This document shows positions 1-5,574 of a stretch of DNA of 5,574 nucleotides, one piece after another (position 1 is the stretch's first letter; each line of letters begins with the position of its first letter). The position numbers were made by a program, and so were the translations under genes. Below the pieces are notes generated by a model. It had not been told where the DNA came from. It ran no database searches and saw only the letters and a program-made list of their open reading frames with translations. Origin of the DNA: Chitinophagaceae bacterium (GTDB lineage Bacteria; Bacteroidota; Bacteroidia; Chitinophagales; Chitinophagaceae); NCBI GenBank assembly GCA_947447815.1, contig CANFLJ010000145.1, positions 1-5,574 on the forward strand, given 5' to 3'.

Positions 1-107
1 GCAGGTAGCAACACAATTTCGCTACGCATATCTTCTTTTACATGATATACCTGTAATAATTGATCATGCATCTTTTGAAATTGTTTATCCTGTTTTCTTG
101 TTACCAT
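1..107 (-). CDS. Partial hypothetical protein, N-terminus only
   Basis: An open frame on the minus strand starts with ATG at 107-105 and runs off the left edge with no stop, giving about 35 residues (begins MVTRKQDKQFQKMHDQLL). The visible part is hydrophilic and charged, looks helical, and has no signal peptide or membrane segment, so a cytoplasmic protein is likely. I do not recognise the family from so short a piece. The start is supported by a candidate Bacteroidota-type promoter about 30-55 bp upstream on the same strand and by the divergent layout with the cytochrome gene. A chance open frame of this length cannot be ruled out. Confidence 0.55.
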   Translation of the reverse strand, partial: MVTRKQDKQFQKMHDQLLQVYHVKEDMRSEIVLLP

Positions 108-132
108 AAATATATTTTAAAACACTTGTTAT

Positions 133-164
133 TAAAACTAATGATTTATAAATCCTAAACCAAA
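133..164 (-). promoter_or_regulatory. Candidate Bacteroidota-type promoter for the leftward gene
   Basis: Read on the minus strand, TTTG (164-161) is followed after 20 bases by TAGTTTTA (140-133). The second element matches the Bacteroidota -7 consensus TAnnTTTG except at its last base, and the spacing fits the family's -33/-7 layout. Transcription would begin near 126-128, leaving a leader of about 20 bases before the ATG at 107. AT-rich DNA produces such matches by chance, so this is a candidate only. Confidence 0.35.
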
Positions 165-191
165 CAAAGAAATCATTCCTTTCTATATTCT

Positions 192-214
192 AAAGGAGTG
201 TAATTTACCCCTTT
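192..214. promoter_or_regulatory. Imperfect dyad upstream of the cytochrome gene
   Basis: AAAGGAGT (192-199) faces ACCCCTTT (207-214) across a 7-base centre. Seven of eight positions pair, with one A/C mismatch. It lies just upstream of where the -33 element would sit if the 241-248 motif is the -7 box, a plausible place for a regulator to bind. As RNA it could also form a short stem. The G/C clusters stand out in a very AT-rich spacer. No regulator is visible nearby. Confidence 0.3.
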
Positions 215-240
215 TAACAGACCAATCAAATAATATACCA

Positions 241-248
241 TAAATTTG
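241..248 (+). promoter_or_regulatory. Candidate -7 promoter element for the cytochrome gene
   Basis: TAAATTTG matches the Bacteroidota -7 consensus TAnnTTTG exactly and lies 28 bases before the ATG at 277, which would give a leader of roughly 20-25 bases. No convincing TTTG -33 element appears at the expected distance (about 215-221 reads TTAACAG). The call therefore rests on one box plus position. Confidence 0.35.
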
Positions 249-276
249 TTAACATCCGCAATTAAACAATTATATC

Positions 277-927
277 ATGGATTCTTCAAGCACTTCCAAT
301 ACTACATTTTTTACCGAAACCAAACCTGCTTCAATTCGTATATGGCATTGGTTTACCTTATTATTCTTTGCGGCTTCCATTACTACAGTACTGCTTAATT
401 CTACTGTATTTAAAACCAGGAATAATATAGGAATGGTAATAGAACAAGTAAAAAAGGATGGTGGTGTTATTACCGAAAAACAAGCTAGAAATGTAGCCCA
501 CGAATACAGCGATAAACTTTGGGAAATACATACTTTTATTGGATATGGACTGGCATTTTTAATGTTGTGGAGAATAGTTGCAGAAGTAACTATTGCAAAA
601 GAAAAGAAATTGAAAACCCGTATACAAAAAGCAATGAAATTATCTGGCTCCTTACCTGAAAGAAATCACTACCTGATTGTTCAGATTAGTTATGCAGTAT
701 TTTATCTTTTATTCTTAAGCATGGTCATTACAGGTTTAATTCTCGCTTTTGAAGATGTATCCTGGTGTAAAGCTATTCATAGAAATGTAAAAGAAATACA
801 TGGCTTTATTCAATATCTGTTATATGCATTTATGTCGTTACATATCATTGGTGTTATCTATGCAGATATCAATAAATACAACGGTATTGTATCCAGAATG
901 ATTAATGGAAAAGAACAAAATAGTTAA
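277..927 (+). CDS. Cytochrome b561 / cytochrome b-b6 domain membrane protein
   Basis: A 216-residue integral membrane protein that probably carries two b-type hemes and passes electrons across or within the inner membrane. Four hydrophobic segments are visible: about residues 24-42, 85-104, 134-157 and 175-194. Candidate axial ligands are H24 (RIWHW), H85 (WEIHTFIGY), H175 (EIHGFIQY) and H189 (SLHIIGV), each at a membrane-segment end or inside one, as in the bacterial cytochrome b561 / Ni-hydrogenase b-subunit superfamily. A hydrophilic loop (about 43-80) separates the first two segments. Length fits the roughly 180-220 residues of the family. No dehydrogenase, hydrogenase or cytochrome c gene lies beside it, so its partner and donor are unknown. 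It appears monocistronic, with 159 bp before the next gene. The ATG at 277 is preferred because the -7 box lies just upstream and the first helix begins soon after. Confidence 0.85.
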   Translation: MDSSSTSNTTFFTETKPASIRIWHWFTLLFFAASITTVLLNSTVFKTRNNIGMVIEQVKKDGGVITEKQARNVAHEYSDKLWEIHTFIGYGLAFLMLWRIVAEVTIAKEKKLKTRIQKAMKLSGSLPERNHYLIVQISYAVFYLLFLSMVITGLILAFEDVSWCKAIHRNVKEIHGFIQYLLYAFMSLHIIGVIYADINKYNGIVSRMINGKEQNS

Positions 928-1086
928 TTGATAGGACTAATATAAATATTAAAGACTATATAGTATTCTAGTATATAAACAATCTGTTAATTCAAGTGAT
1001 TTTTAGCCATTTCAAATACTGTTTAAAAATATTTCTACAAGCTTCCTTTCTGAGGCGTATTTTTATTCTTTCAATTACACTACTAT
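928..1086. other. Intergenic spacer, no clear feature
   Basis: This very AT-rich spacer between the cytochrome gene and the next gene holds no ORF or RNA gene that I can support. It contains a short palindrome, ACTATATAGT (955-964), and a direct repeat of TAGTAT (961-966 and 969-974). Both are easily explained by composition. There is no GC-rich stem followed by a T-run, and no good TTTG / TAnnTTTG pair, although the promoter of the downstream genes should lie here. Confidence 0.5.
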
Positions 1087-2595
1087 ATGTATAAATCTTT
1101 GCAGTTATTTCTTTCTTTATTTTTCTTAATAGGTTACTGTTCTGCACAAACCATTGATTATTCCAGTCCAGATGAGGAAGAGAATAAAAGTACGAACTTT
1201 GAAATTGTGGGAAAACTAAATAGCAAGTTTATCATCTTTAAAAACAGTCGGAATAAAAGCTTCTTTAATATTTATTCAAATGAGATGAAAGTAGAAGCTA
1301 AAAAAATGACGCCTACCCTACCTGCCGAAATTATTTCTACCAGCTTTGTATTGTACAATGATGGTTTTCTGATGTTTTATCAATACCAGAAAAAGAATGT
1401 TCTATCCTTAAAACTAATCCGTTTCAATAATCAGGCCGAACCAATTGGCGATGTAATAGAACTGGATACCGCTCATGAAGAATCAAATACTACAGAGAAT
1501 AAATCATTTAAAGTACTGGTATCCGAGAATAAACAAAAAATAATGACTTTTAAATTGAATAAAACAGGTAAGCTTACCTATAATTTTAAAAGTATTTTGA
1601 TGGATAAAGAAGCAAGGATTTTGCACAACAGCAATGGCGTATTTAATACCAATGGAAAAAACGAGTTCTTCTCGGAGTTTATGGTAGATAACGATGGCAA
1701 CTTTGCTAGCCTTTGGTCTACAGGTACTCCACAAAGTGATAATATATCCAGCGTAACTATTATGAAAAAGAATGCAATGGAAGATACAGTCAGCTTTTGT
1801 CCGGTAACCTTTTCTGGTATTTATCTGGATGATGTAAAGCTTAAAGTAGACAATATGAACCATCACTACCTGGTAACATCATTTTATAGTAAACAAAAGA
1901 GAGGCAACGTAGATGGACTATACTTCTTTGGTTGTGATAGCAGAAACTTCCAGCAGCCTTTTTTCAATAAAGCTACCTTTTCTGATGAGCTTCGTAATGA
2001 TGCAAAATCAGACCATGGCATAAAAGATGCATTTAATGATTACTATCTTAAGAATATTGTTTTTAATCAAACGGGCGGTTTTCTAATCATTACTGAGAGC
2101 GAATCCGTTTCTACCAAAACAAATAATCTGTACAACCGATGGGATAATATCAATAATTCTTTTTACATGAATAGTTATTCCAGCACTTACGACCCATATT
2201 ACAATTCAATGTATGGAAATCGGAATACCGTTTCGCGATTTCTGGCAGACAATATTGTATTTTTTTCATTTGACGAAAAAGGTACCATCCTCTGGAGTAA
2301 TACCATCCGAAAATCGCAGTATGACGATCAGCATGAACATTATGTAAGCTATGGCATGGCCAATACAGGCGAAGAACTTCATTTTGTATACAATCTGCAC
2401 GAAAAAAACGCGCTTTATTTAAATCAAACCAGTGTTACCACTTCCGGAAATCTATTATATAATAGCTCTCCAATGAGAAATCTGGATAAAGGATACGACT
2501 TTTTACCTCGCTTAGGCAAACAAGTGGGTAAAAAACAAATGATTCTTCCTTGTTTATACGGAAATATTACTTGCTTTGCAAAAATTGAATTCTAA
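1087..2595 (+). CDS. Secreted protein of unknown function, possibly beta-propeller-like
   Basis: A 502-residue protein with a clear Sec signal peptide: a Lys near the start, a hydrophobic core (residues 6-17) and a probable cut after CSA (about residue 20, before QTIDYSS). There is no lipobox, since Tyr precedes the only nearby Cys, so it is likely a soluble periplasmic or outer-surface protein. The mature part is rich in short hydrophobic strands alternating with polar turns (such as GFLIITESES, NIVFFSFDEKGTILWSN and EELHFVYNLHEKNALYL), suggesting a beta-propeller or similar all-beta repeat fold; this is inferred from the strand pattern. A Tyr/Asn/Ser-rich stretch (about residues 349-381) interrupts this near the middle. 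I recognise no catalytic motif. It resembles uncharacterised Bacteroidota proteins with a late 'W-x-N-x-I-R-K-S-Q' segment, from memory only. The membrane protein gene starts 2 bp after its stop, so the two probably share a transcript and perhaps a cell-envelope role. Confidence 0.8.
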   Translation: MYKSLQLFLSLFFLIGYCSAQTIDYSSPDEEENKSTNFEIVGKLNSKFIIFKNSRNKSFFNIYSNEMKVEAKKMTPTLPAEIISTSFVLYNDGFLMFYQYQKKNVLSLKLIRFNNQAEPIGDVIELDTAHEESNTTENKSFKVLVSENKQKIMTFKLNKTGKLTYNFKSILMDKEARILHNSNGVFNTNGKNEFFSEFMVDNDGNFASLWSTGTPQSDNISSVTIMKKNAMEDTVSFCPVTFSGIYLDDVKLKVDNMNHHYLVTSFYSKQKRGNVDGLYFFGCDSRNFQQPFFNKATFSDELRNDAKSDHGIKDAFNDYYLKNIVFNQTGGFLIITESESVSTKTNNLYNRWDNINNSFYMNSYSSTYDPYYNSMYGNRNTVSRFLADNIVFFSFDEKGTILWSNTIRKSQYDDQHEHYVSYGMANTGEELHFVYNLHEKNALYLNQTSVTTSGNLLYNSSPMRNLDKGYDFLPRLGKQVGKKQMILPCLYGNITCFAKIEF

Positions 2596-2597
2596 CA

Positions 2598-3590
2598 GTG
2601 ATAGCAATATTCAGAGATAAGTCGATAGTAACTATTTTTATACTGGCATTATTATGTGTAGCAGTGCACGCTCATATTTTTGTACATCCTATTCCTATTA
2701 GTAATGCGGTAGATAATGGATTGATTAGTAATTTCATTGGCAACTACCTTGCTCATACTGCACCTGCATTCCTTACTTTTCTGTATATATTTATATTATT
2801 TGCACAGGCAGTATTGCTGAATACGATTCTGAACGAATGGAAAATGTATCAGAAGTCTGCCTTTACTACCGCGGCAGCTTTTATATTAATTACCGCAGTA
2901 TATCCCGAGCTGAATACTATTTCTCCAGCGATGATCAACAACTTTCTGGTGATTCTCTTTATCGCATTATATGCCAGAATGTACAACAATCAAAAGCCTA
3001 ATTCCTTATTATTTAATATTGGTTTTATCATTTGCTTATCCGTTTTTCTATTCAAAGCAAACATTATCTTTTTCTTTATTTCGTTCCTTGCTTTAGCCAT
3101 CATTAGACCTTTCCGATTAAAAGAATGGATTATTTTATTAATAGGGATTTTAGTTCCAGTATACATGATAGGTTCTCTTTTATTTGTTTATGACAAATTT
3201 GAGGTGATTAAAACCTACATACCATACTTCCAAATGCATAGTATTACTTTAAAAATTACTGTATGGTTCTGGATAAATTCAGCCGTATTAACATTGGCAT
3301 TATTAATAGGGATAAACCAATGGCTACCTAATTACGACAGAATGGTTATCCATATTAGAAGAAACTGGATCATATTGTTTTTAAGCCTTATAATCCTTAC
3401 ACTACTTCCTTTTACTACTTATAAAGGGAATATGCTGGATTTCTGGATGTTGATTCCTGTGGCGGCTAGTTTTATTGCCTCCCTATTCCTGTATCCAAAA
3501 AGATTATTGATTCCTAATTTTATATTTATACTCTTTCTGGTTCTGATTACCCATACCAATTTATTGATGATGGGAATATTGAAAAAGTAA
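2598..3590 (+). CDS. Polytopic membrane protein, DUF6427-like
   Basis: A 330-residue, strongly hydrophobic inner-membrane protein with about ten predicted spans (roughly residues 9-28, 56-76, 88-103, 111-126, 137-153, 154-167, 176-196, 217-240, 256-273, 281-300, 305-325). The N-terminal pattern (MIAIFRDKSIVTIF followed by a long helix) and size resemble the Bacteroidota family DUF6427, whose function is not known to me; this is recall, not a search. No transporter or enzyme signature was identified. Translation starts at GTG 2598, two bases after the upstream TAA. The frame has no ATG near this point, and the short charged N-terminus before helix 1 looks natural, so GTG is preferred. Coupling to the secreted protein upstream suggests translational linkage. 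Many Lys/Arg residues sit in short inter-helix loops, as expected for cytoplasmic sides. Confidence 0.8.
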   Translation: MIAIFRDKSIVTIFILALLCVAVHAHIFVHPIPISNAVDNGLISNFIGNYLAHTAPAFLTFLYIFILFAQAVLLNTILNEWKMYQKSAFTTAAAFILITAVYPELNTISPAMINNFLVILFIALYARMYNNQKPNSLLFNIGFIICLSVFLFKANIIFFFISFLALAIIRPFRLKEWIILLIGILVPVYMIGSLLFVYDKFEVIKTYIPYFQMHSITLKITVWFWINSAVLTLALLIGINQWLPNYDRMVIHIRRNWIILFLSLIILTLLPFTTYKGNMLDFWMLIPVAASFIASLFLYPKRLLIPNFIFILFLVLITHTNLLMMGILKK

Positions 3591-3628
3591 TGCTTATAAA
3601 TAATGATTGTACGCTTAAATATTGAGAA

Positions 3629-4405
3629 ATGAAAGTATATTCAATGGCTGAAATGATGGCAGAAGGAAAATCTCCCGAAATATTATTTTGGGTAGGTTGT
3701 GCAGGAAGTTTTGATCAACGTGCGCAGAAAATAACCAAGGCTTTTGCAACAATCCTTACTAAGGCAAATGTATCTTTTGCCATATTGGGTAAAGAAGAAA
3801 CCTGCACTGGCGATCCTGCTAGAAGAGCCGGCAATGAATTTCTTTTTCAGATGATGGCCTACAATAATATTCAAATATTAAATGGTTATGGCATTAAGAA
3901 AATTGTCACTACCTGCCCCCATTGTTTCAATACTTTAAAGAACGAATATGCTGAATTGGGCGGCAACTACGAAGTAATACACCATACCACTTTATTGAAT
4001 CAATTAATAGAAGAAGGAAAGATAAAATTTCAGGATGATGTAGATAATCCTATGACGATTACCTATCATGACAGTTGCTATCTGGGTCGTGCTAATAACA
4101 TATATGAAGCACCAAGGAAAGTATTGGAAGCATTGAATATTGAACTTAAAGAAATGAAGCGTTGCAAGAGCAATGGACTTTGCTGTGGTGCTGGTGGCGC
4201 ACAGATGTTTAAAGAAGATGAAAAAGGAACTGGCTCTATCAATGTCGAAAGAACTGCCGATGTAATTGAAACAGGAGCTTCAATTGTTGCATCAGCTTGC
4301 CCATTCTGTACAACAATGTTGACAGATGGAATAAAAGCTACCAACAAAGAAAGCGATATTCAGGTACTTGATATCGCAGAACTGGTAGAGCAAGCAATGA
4401 TTTAA
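3629..4405 (+). CDS. (Fe-S)-binding protein with two cysteine-rich CCG domains
   Basis: A 258-residue soluble protein built from two cysteine-rich (CCG, formerly DUF224) domains of the kind found in heterodisulfide reductase subunit B, glycolate oxidase GlcF and lactate-utilisation LutA. Domain 1 has C24 (VGCAGS), C59 (ETCTGDPARRAGNE) and C96-x-x-C99 (CPHC). Domain 2 has C150 (HDSCYLGR), C185-C186 (CCGAGG) and C224-x-x-C227 (CPFC). Domain 2 keeps the full CCG motif, while domain 1 has a single Cys in CTGDP, which I recall as normal for this subfamily. It probably binds an iron-sulfur cluster and transfers electrons in a cytoplasmic or membrane-associated complex; donor and acceptor are unknown. 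There is no N-terminal 4Fe-4S ferredoxin domain, so a partner subunit is expected, but none is adjacent. The ATG at 3629 follows the membrane protein by 38 bp, and the 'ABC ATPase' family gene follows 67 bp later. Confidence 0.9.
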   Translation: MKVYSMAEMMAEGKSPEILFWVGCAGSFDQRAQKITKAFATILTKANVSFAILGKEETCTGDPARRAGNEFLFQMMAYNNIQILNGYGIKKIVTTCPHCFNTLKNEYAELGGNYEVIHHTTLLNQLIEEGKIKFQDDVDNPMTITYHDSCYLGRANNIYEAPRKVLEALNIELKEMKRCKSNGLCCGAGGAQMFKEDEKGTGSINVERTADVIETGASIVASACPFCTTMLTDGIKATNKESDIQVLDIAELVEQAMI

Positions 4406-4472
4406 TTAGAGCACTTTTTCTTTAGACAATACAAAATAGAACTTAAGTAGTGCATAATAAACAACTATATAT

Positions 4473-4988
4473 ATGAATTTAGAATATACACATTTAATAC
4501 CTCAGGATTTTCATCCAGCTTCCAAAGTATGGATATACCAGTGCAATAGAATGTTTGGAATGATAGAGGCCATCAAGATAGAAGAAACCTTAGAGAATTT
4601 TGTGGCGGACTGGAAAAGCCATGGTGCTGCTGTTAAAGGCTTTGCTACCATGTTCTTTGGGAGGTTTATCGTTTTAATGGCAGATGAAACAGTGGCTACA
4701 ATAGGTGGTTGCAGTATGGATAATATTGGTCATTTAATGCAGTCTATTGAAAAACAATATAATGTTACCCTACTGGATAGACAGACGCTTGCTTTTGTAA
4801 TAAAGGATAAAGTAGAAATTTTACCTTTACAACAAATCCAATATGCAATAGACAATGGATTTATAGATGCCGAAACACTTTATTTTAATAACCTGGCTGC
4901 TACTAATCAGGATCTTCAAACCAACTGGATACAACCAATAAAATCAAGCTGGCTTGCTAAAAGATATAAGTTATCTGCAACAGTATAA
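4473..4988 (+). CDS. Conserved Bacteroidota protein, often misnamed 'ABC transporter ATPase'
   Basis: A 171-residue cytoplasmic protein of unknown function. It has no signal peptide or membrane span. The visible pattern is VWIYQCNR (19-26), W47-K-S-H50-G-A (followed by VKG), GRFIVLMADE (63-72) and GGCSMDNIGH (78-87), followed by an acidic/hydrophobic C-terminal half ending in a Trp-containing tail (SSWLAKRYK). This matches a small family common in Bacteroidota that databases often label 'ABC transporter ATPase'. I see no Walker A (GxxxxGK[ST]), Walker B or LSGGQ signature, so that label is not supported here. H50, C80 and D83 sit in the best-conserved-looking segments and may form a functional site; this is inferred. 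The gene lies directly after the Fe-S protein, a neighbourhood I recall from other Bacteroidota, so a shared role is plausible. A perfect hairpin begins one base after its stop codon. Confidence 0.8.
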   Translation: MNLEYTHLIPQDFHPASKVWIYQCNRMFGMIEAIKIEETLENFVADWKSHGAAVKGFATMFFGRFIVLMADETVATIGGCSMDNIGHLMQSIEKQYNVTLLDRQTLAFVIKDKVEILPLQQIQYAIDNGFIDAETLYFNNLAATNQDLQTNWIQPIKSSWLAKRYKLSATV

Positions 4989-4989
4989 C

Positions 4990-5036
4990 AAGTAATAAGT
5001 TGTAAGTCGTTACCTAATACTTACAACTTATTACTT
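4990..5036 (+). terminator. Perfect 18-bp hairpin after the 4473-4988 gene; possible terminator
   Basis: AAGTAATAAGTTGTAAGT (4990-5007) pairs perfectly with 5019-5036 across an 11-base loop. It begins one base after the TAA stop and is followed by AATTTTCCTTTT, a broken T-tract. The position and T-rich tail fit an intrinsic terminator that ends the upstream transcript before the hydrolase gene. The stem is only about 22% G+C, weaker than a classic terminator but long enough to be stable. It could instead be a copy of a dispersed palindromic intergenic repeat, since motifs built from AAGTAATAAGT are familiar in AT-rich genomes, or an mRNA 3'-end stabiliser. Confidence 0.65.
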
Positions 5037-5068
5037 AATTTTCCTTTTCAATCATCAATTAGAAAATC

Positions 5069-5574
5069 ATGTTCTGGTACGAAGAAGATATTAAACATTT
5101 AGAACAGAAAATAAATGCTTTAAAGGCTCAACCAAAGATGATTTTCTATGGTAGTTCTACTATCAGACTATGGACCCTTTTAGAAAAAGACTTTGCTCAT
5201 TACAATCCAATTAACCTGGGCTTTGGTGGTTCAACCCTGGCAGCCTGCGTATGGTTTTATGATAGAATTTTCTCAAAACTAAAGCCAACATCTATTGTAC
5301 TTTACGCAGGTGACAACGATTTAGGCGATAACAGACACCCCGAAGAGGTATTTTTATACTATCAGTTACTGATGTTTAAAATTCGCGCTCAGTTCGGCAA
5401 TATTCCGGTCTTTTTTATTTCTATCAAACCAAGTATAACCCGCTTTCATATTATCGACCGTATAAAGTATACCAACAGAATTATTTTACAGGAAATTAAT
5501 AATGACCATAACGATAGTTTTTATATAAATTTGTACGATAAGATGCTAGATGACGTAGATTTCCCTGATAGACA
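5069..5574 (+). CDS. SGNH/GDSL hydrolase family protein, cut at the right edge
   Basis: An open frame from ATG 5069 runs to the window end with no stop: 168 full codons. It shows the ordered blocks of the SGNH (GDSL) esterase superfamily. Block I is FYGSSTIRLW (26-35) with S30 as the likely nucleophile; block II is NLGFGGST (49-56) with G54; block III is AGDNDL (80-85) with N83 for the oxyanion hole. Block V, the D-x-x-H that supplies the catalytic His, would lie just beyond the edge, so the protein is probably about 190-210 residues long. There is no signal peptide; the N-terminus (MFWYEEDIKHLEQKI) looks like a soluble helix, suggesting a cytoplasmic enzyme. The family hydrolyses esters of lipids, sugars or other small molecules, and the substrate cannot be read from the sequence. 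The gene lies 32 bp after the hairpin and may have its own promoter, though no good match was seen. Confidence 0.88.
   Translation, partial: MFWYEEDIKHLEQKINALKAQPKMIFYGSSTIRLWTLLEKDFAHYNPINLGFGGSTLAACVWFYDRIFSKLKPTSIVLYAGDNDLGDNRHPEEVFLYYQLLMFKIRAQFGNIPVFFISIKPSITRFHIIDRIKYTNRIILQEINNDHNDSFYINLYDKMLDDVDFPDR

Noticed and set aside
955..974. Palindrome ACTATATAGT and a TAGTAT direct repeat
   Set aside because: Short and AT-only or nearly so; explained by base composition.
1057..1075. TATTTTTATTCTTTC as a promoter for the 1087 gene
   Set aside because: It does not match TAnnTTTG and has no TTTG upstream at the right distance; too weak to annotate.
1087..1149. Lipoprotein signal in the 1087-2595 protein
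   Set aside because: The residue before the candidate Cys is Tyr, which breaks the lipobox; an ordinary signal peptidase I site (CSA) fits better.
1504..1866. 120-codon minus-strand open frame
   Set aside because: It lies wholly inside the secreted-protein gene on the other strand, has no recognisable domain and no promoter; a shadow frame.
3683..4347. Two minus-strand open frames of 63 and 89 codons
   Set aside because: Both are antisense to the well-supported Fe-S protein gene, and their composition follows from its codons.
4411..4453. GCACT ... AGTGC inverted repeat between the Fe-S protein and the next gene
   Set aside because: Only five base pairs across a 33-base loop and no useful T-run; expected by chance.

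Overview
The window looks like an AT-rich chromosomal segment from a Bacteroidota bacterium, probably close to the Chitinophagaceae; that lineage is inferred from protein style, not tested. The signs are AT-rich leaders without clear Shine-Dalgarno sites, two candidate promoters resembling the Bacteroidota TTTG / TAnnTTTG type, and genes I recognise as Bacteroidota families: a DUF6427-like membrane protein, a CCG-type Fe-S protein with a CTGDP motif, and a small protein often mislabelled 'ABC transporter ATPase'. No tRNA, rRNA, CRISPR array, insertion sequence or phage gene was seen.

Layout: a gene on the minus strand begins at 107 and runs off the left edge. A 169-bp divergent intergenic region (108-276) holds a candidate promoter for each direction and an imperfect dyad. 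The plus strand then carries a stand-alone b-type cytochrome membrane protein (277-927). After a 159-bp gap come a secreted, probably repeat-folded protein of unknown function (1087-2595) and, two bases after its stop codon, a polytopic membrane protein with a GTG start (2598-3590). Next are a two-domain cysteine-rich Fe-S protein (3629-4405) and the misnamed 'ABC ATPase' family protein (4473-4988). A perfect 18-bp hairpin (4990-5036) follows at once, then an SGNH/GDSL hydrolase (5069 onward) cut by the right edge.

How the genes may work together: 1087-3590 is very likely one transcript, and 3629-4988 may extend it (gaps of 38 and 67 bp). The cytochrome and the Fe-S protein both suggest electron transfer, but nothing shows that they interact. 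The pairing of the Fe-S protein with the 'ABC ATPase' family protein seems familiar from other Bacteroidota, from memory only. The window reads as ordinary core or housekeeping-like chromosome with several uncharacterised families. I found no clear defence, mobile or otherwise novel system. The best leads are the hairpin, the two uncharacterised gene pairs, and the promoter and dyad arrangement.
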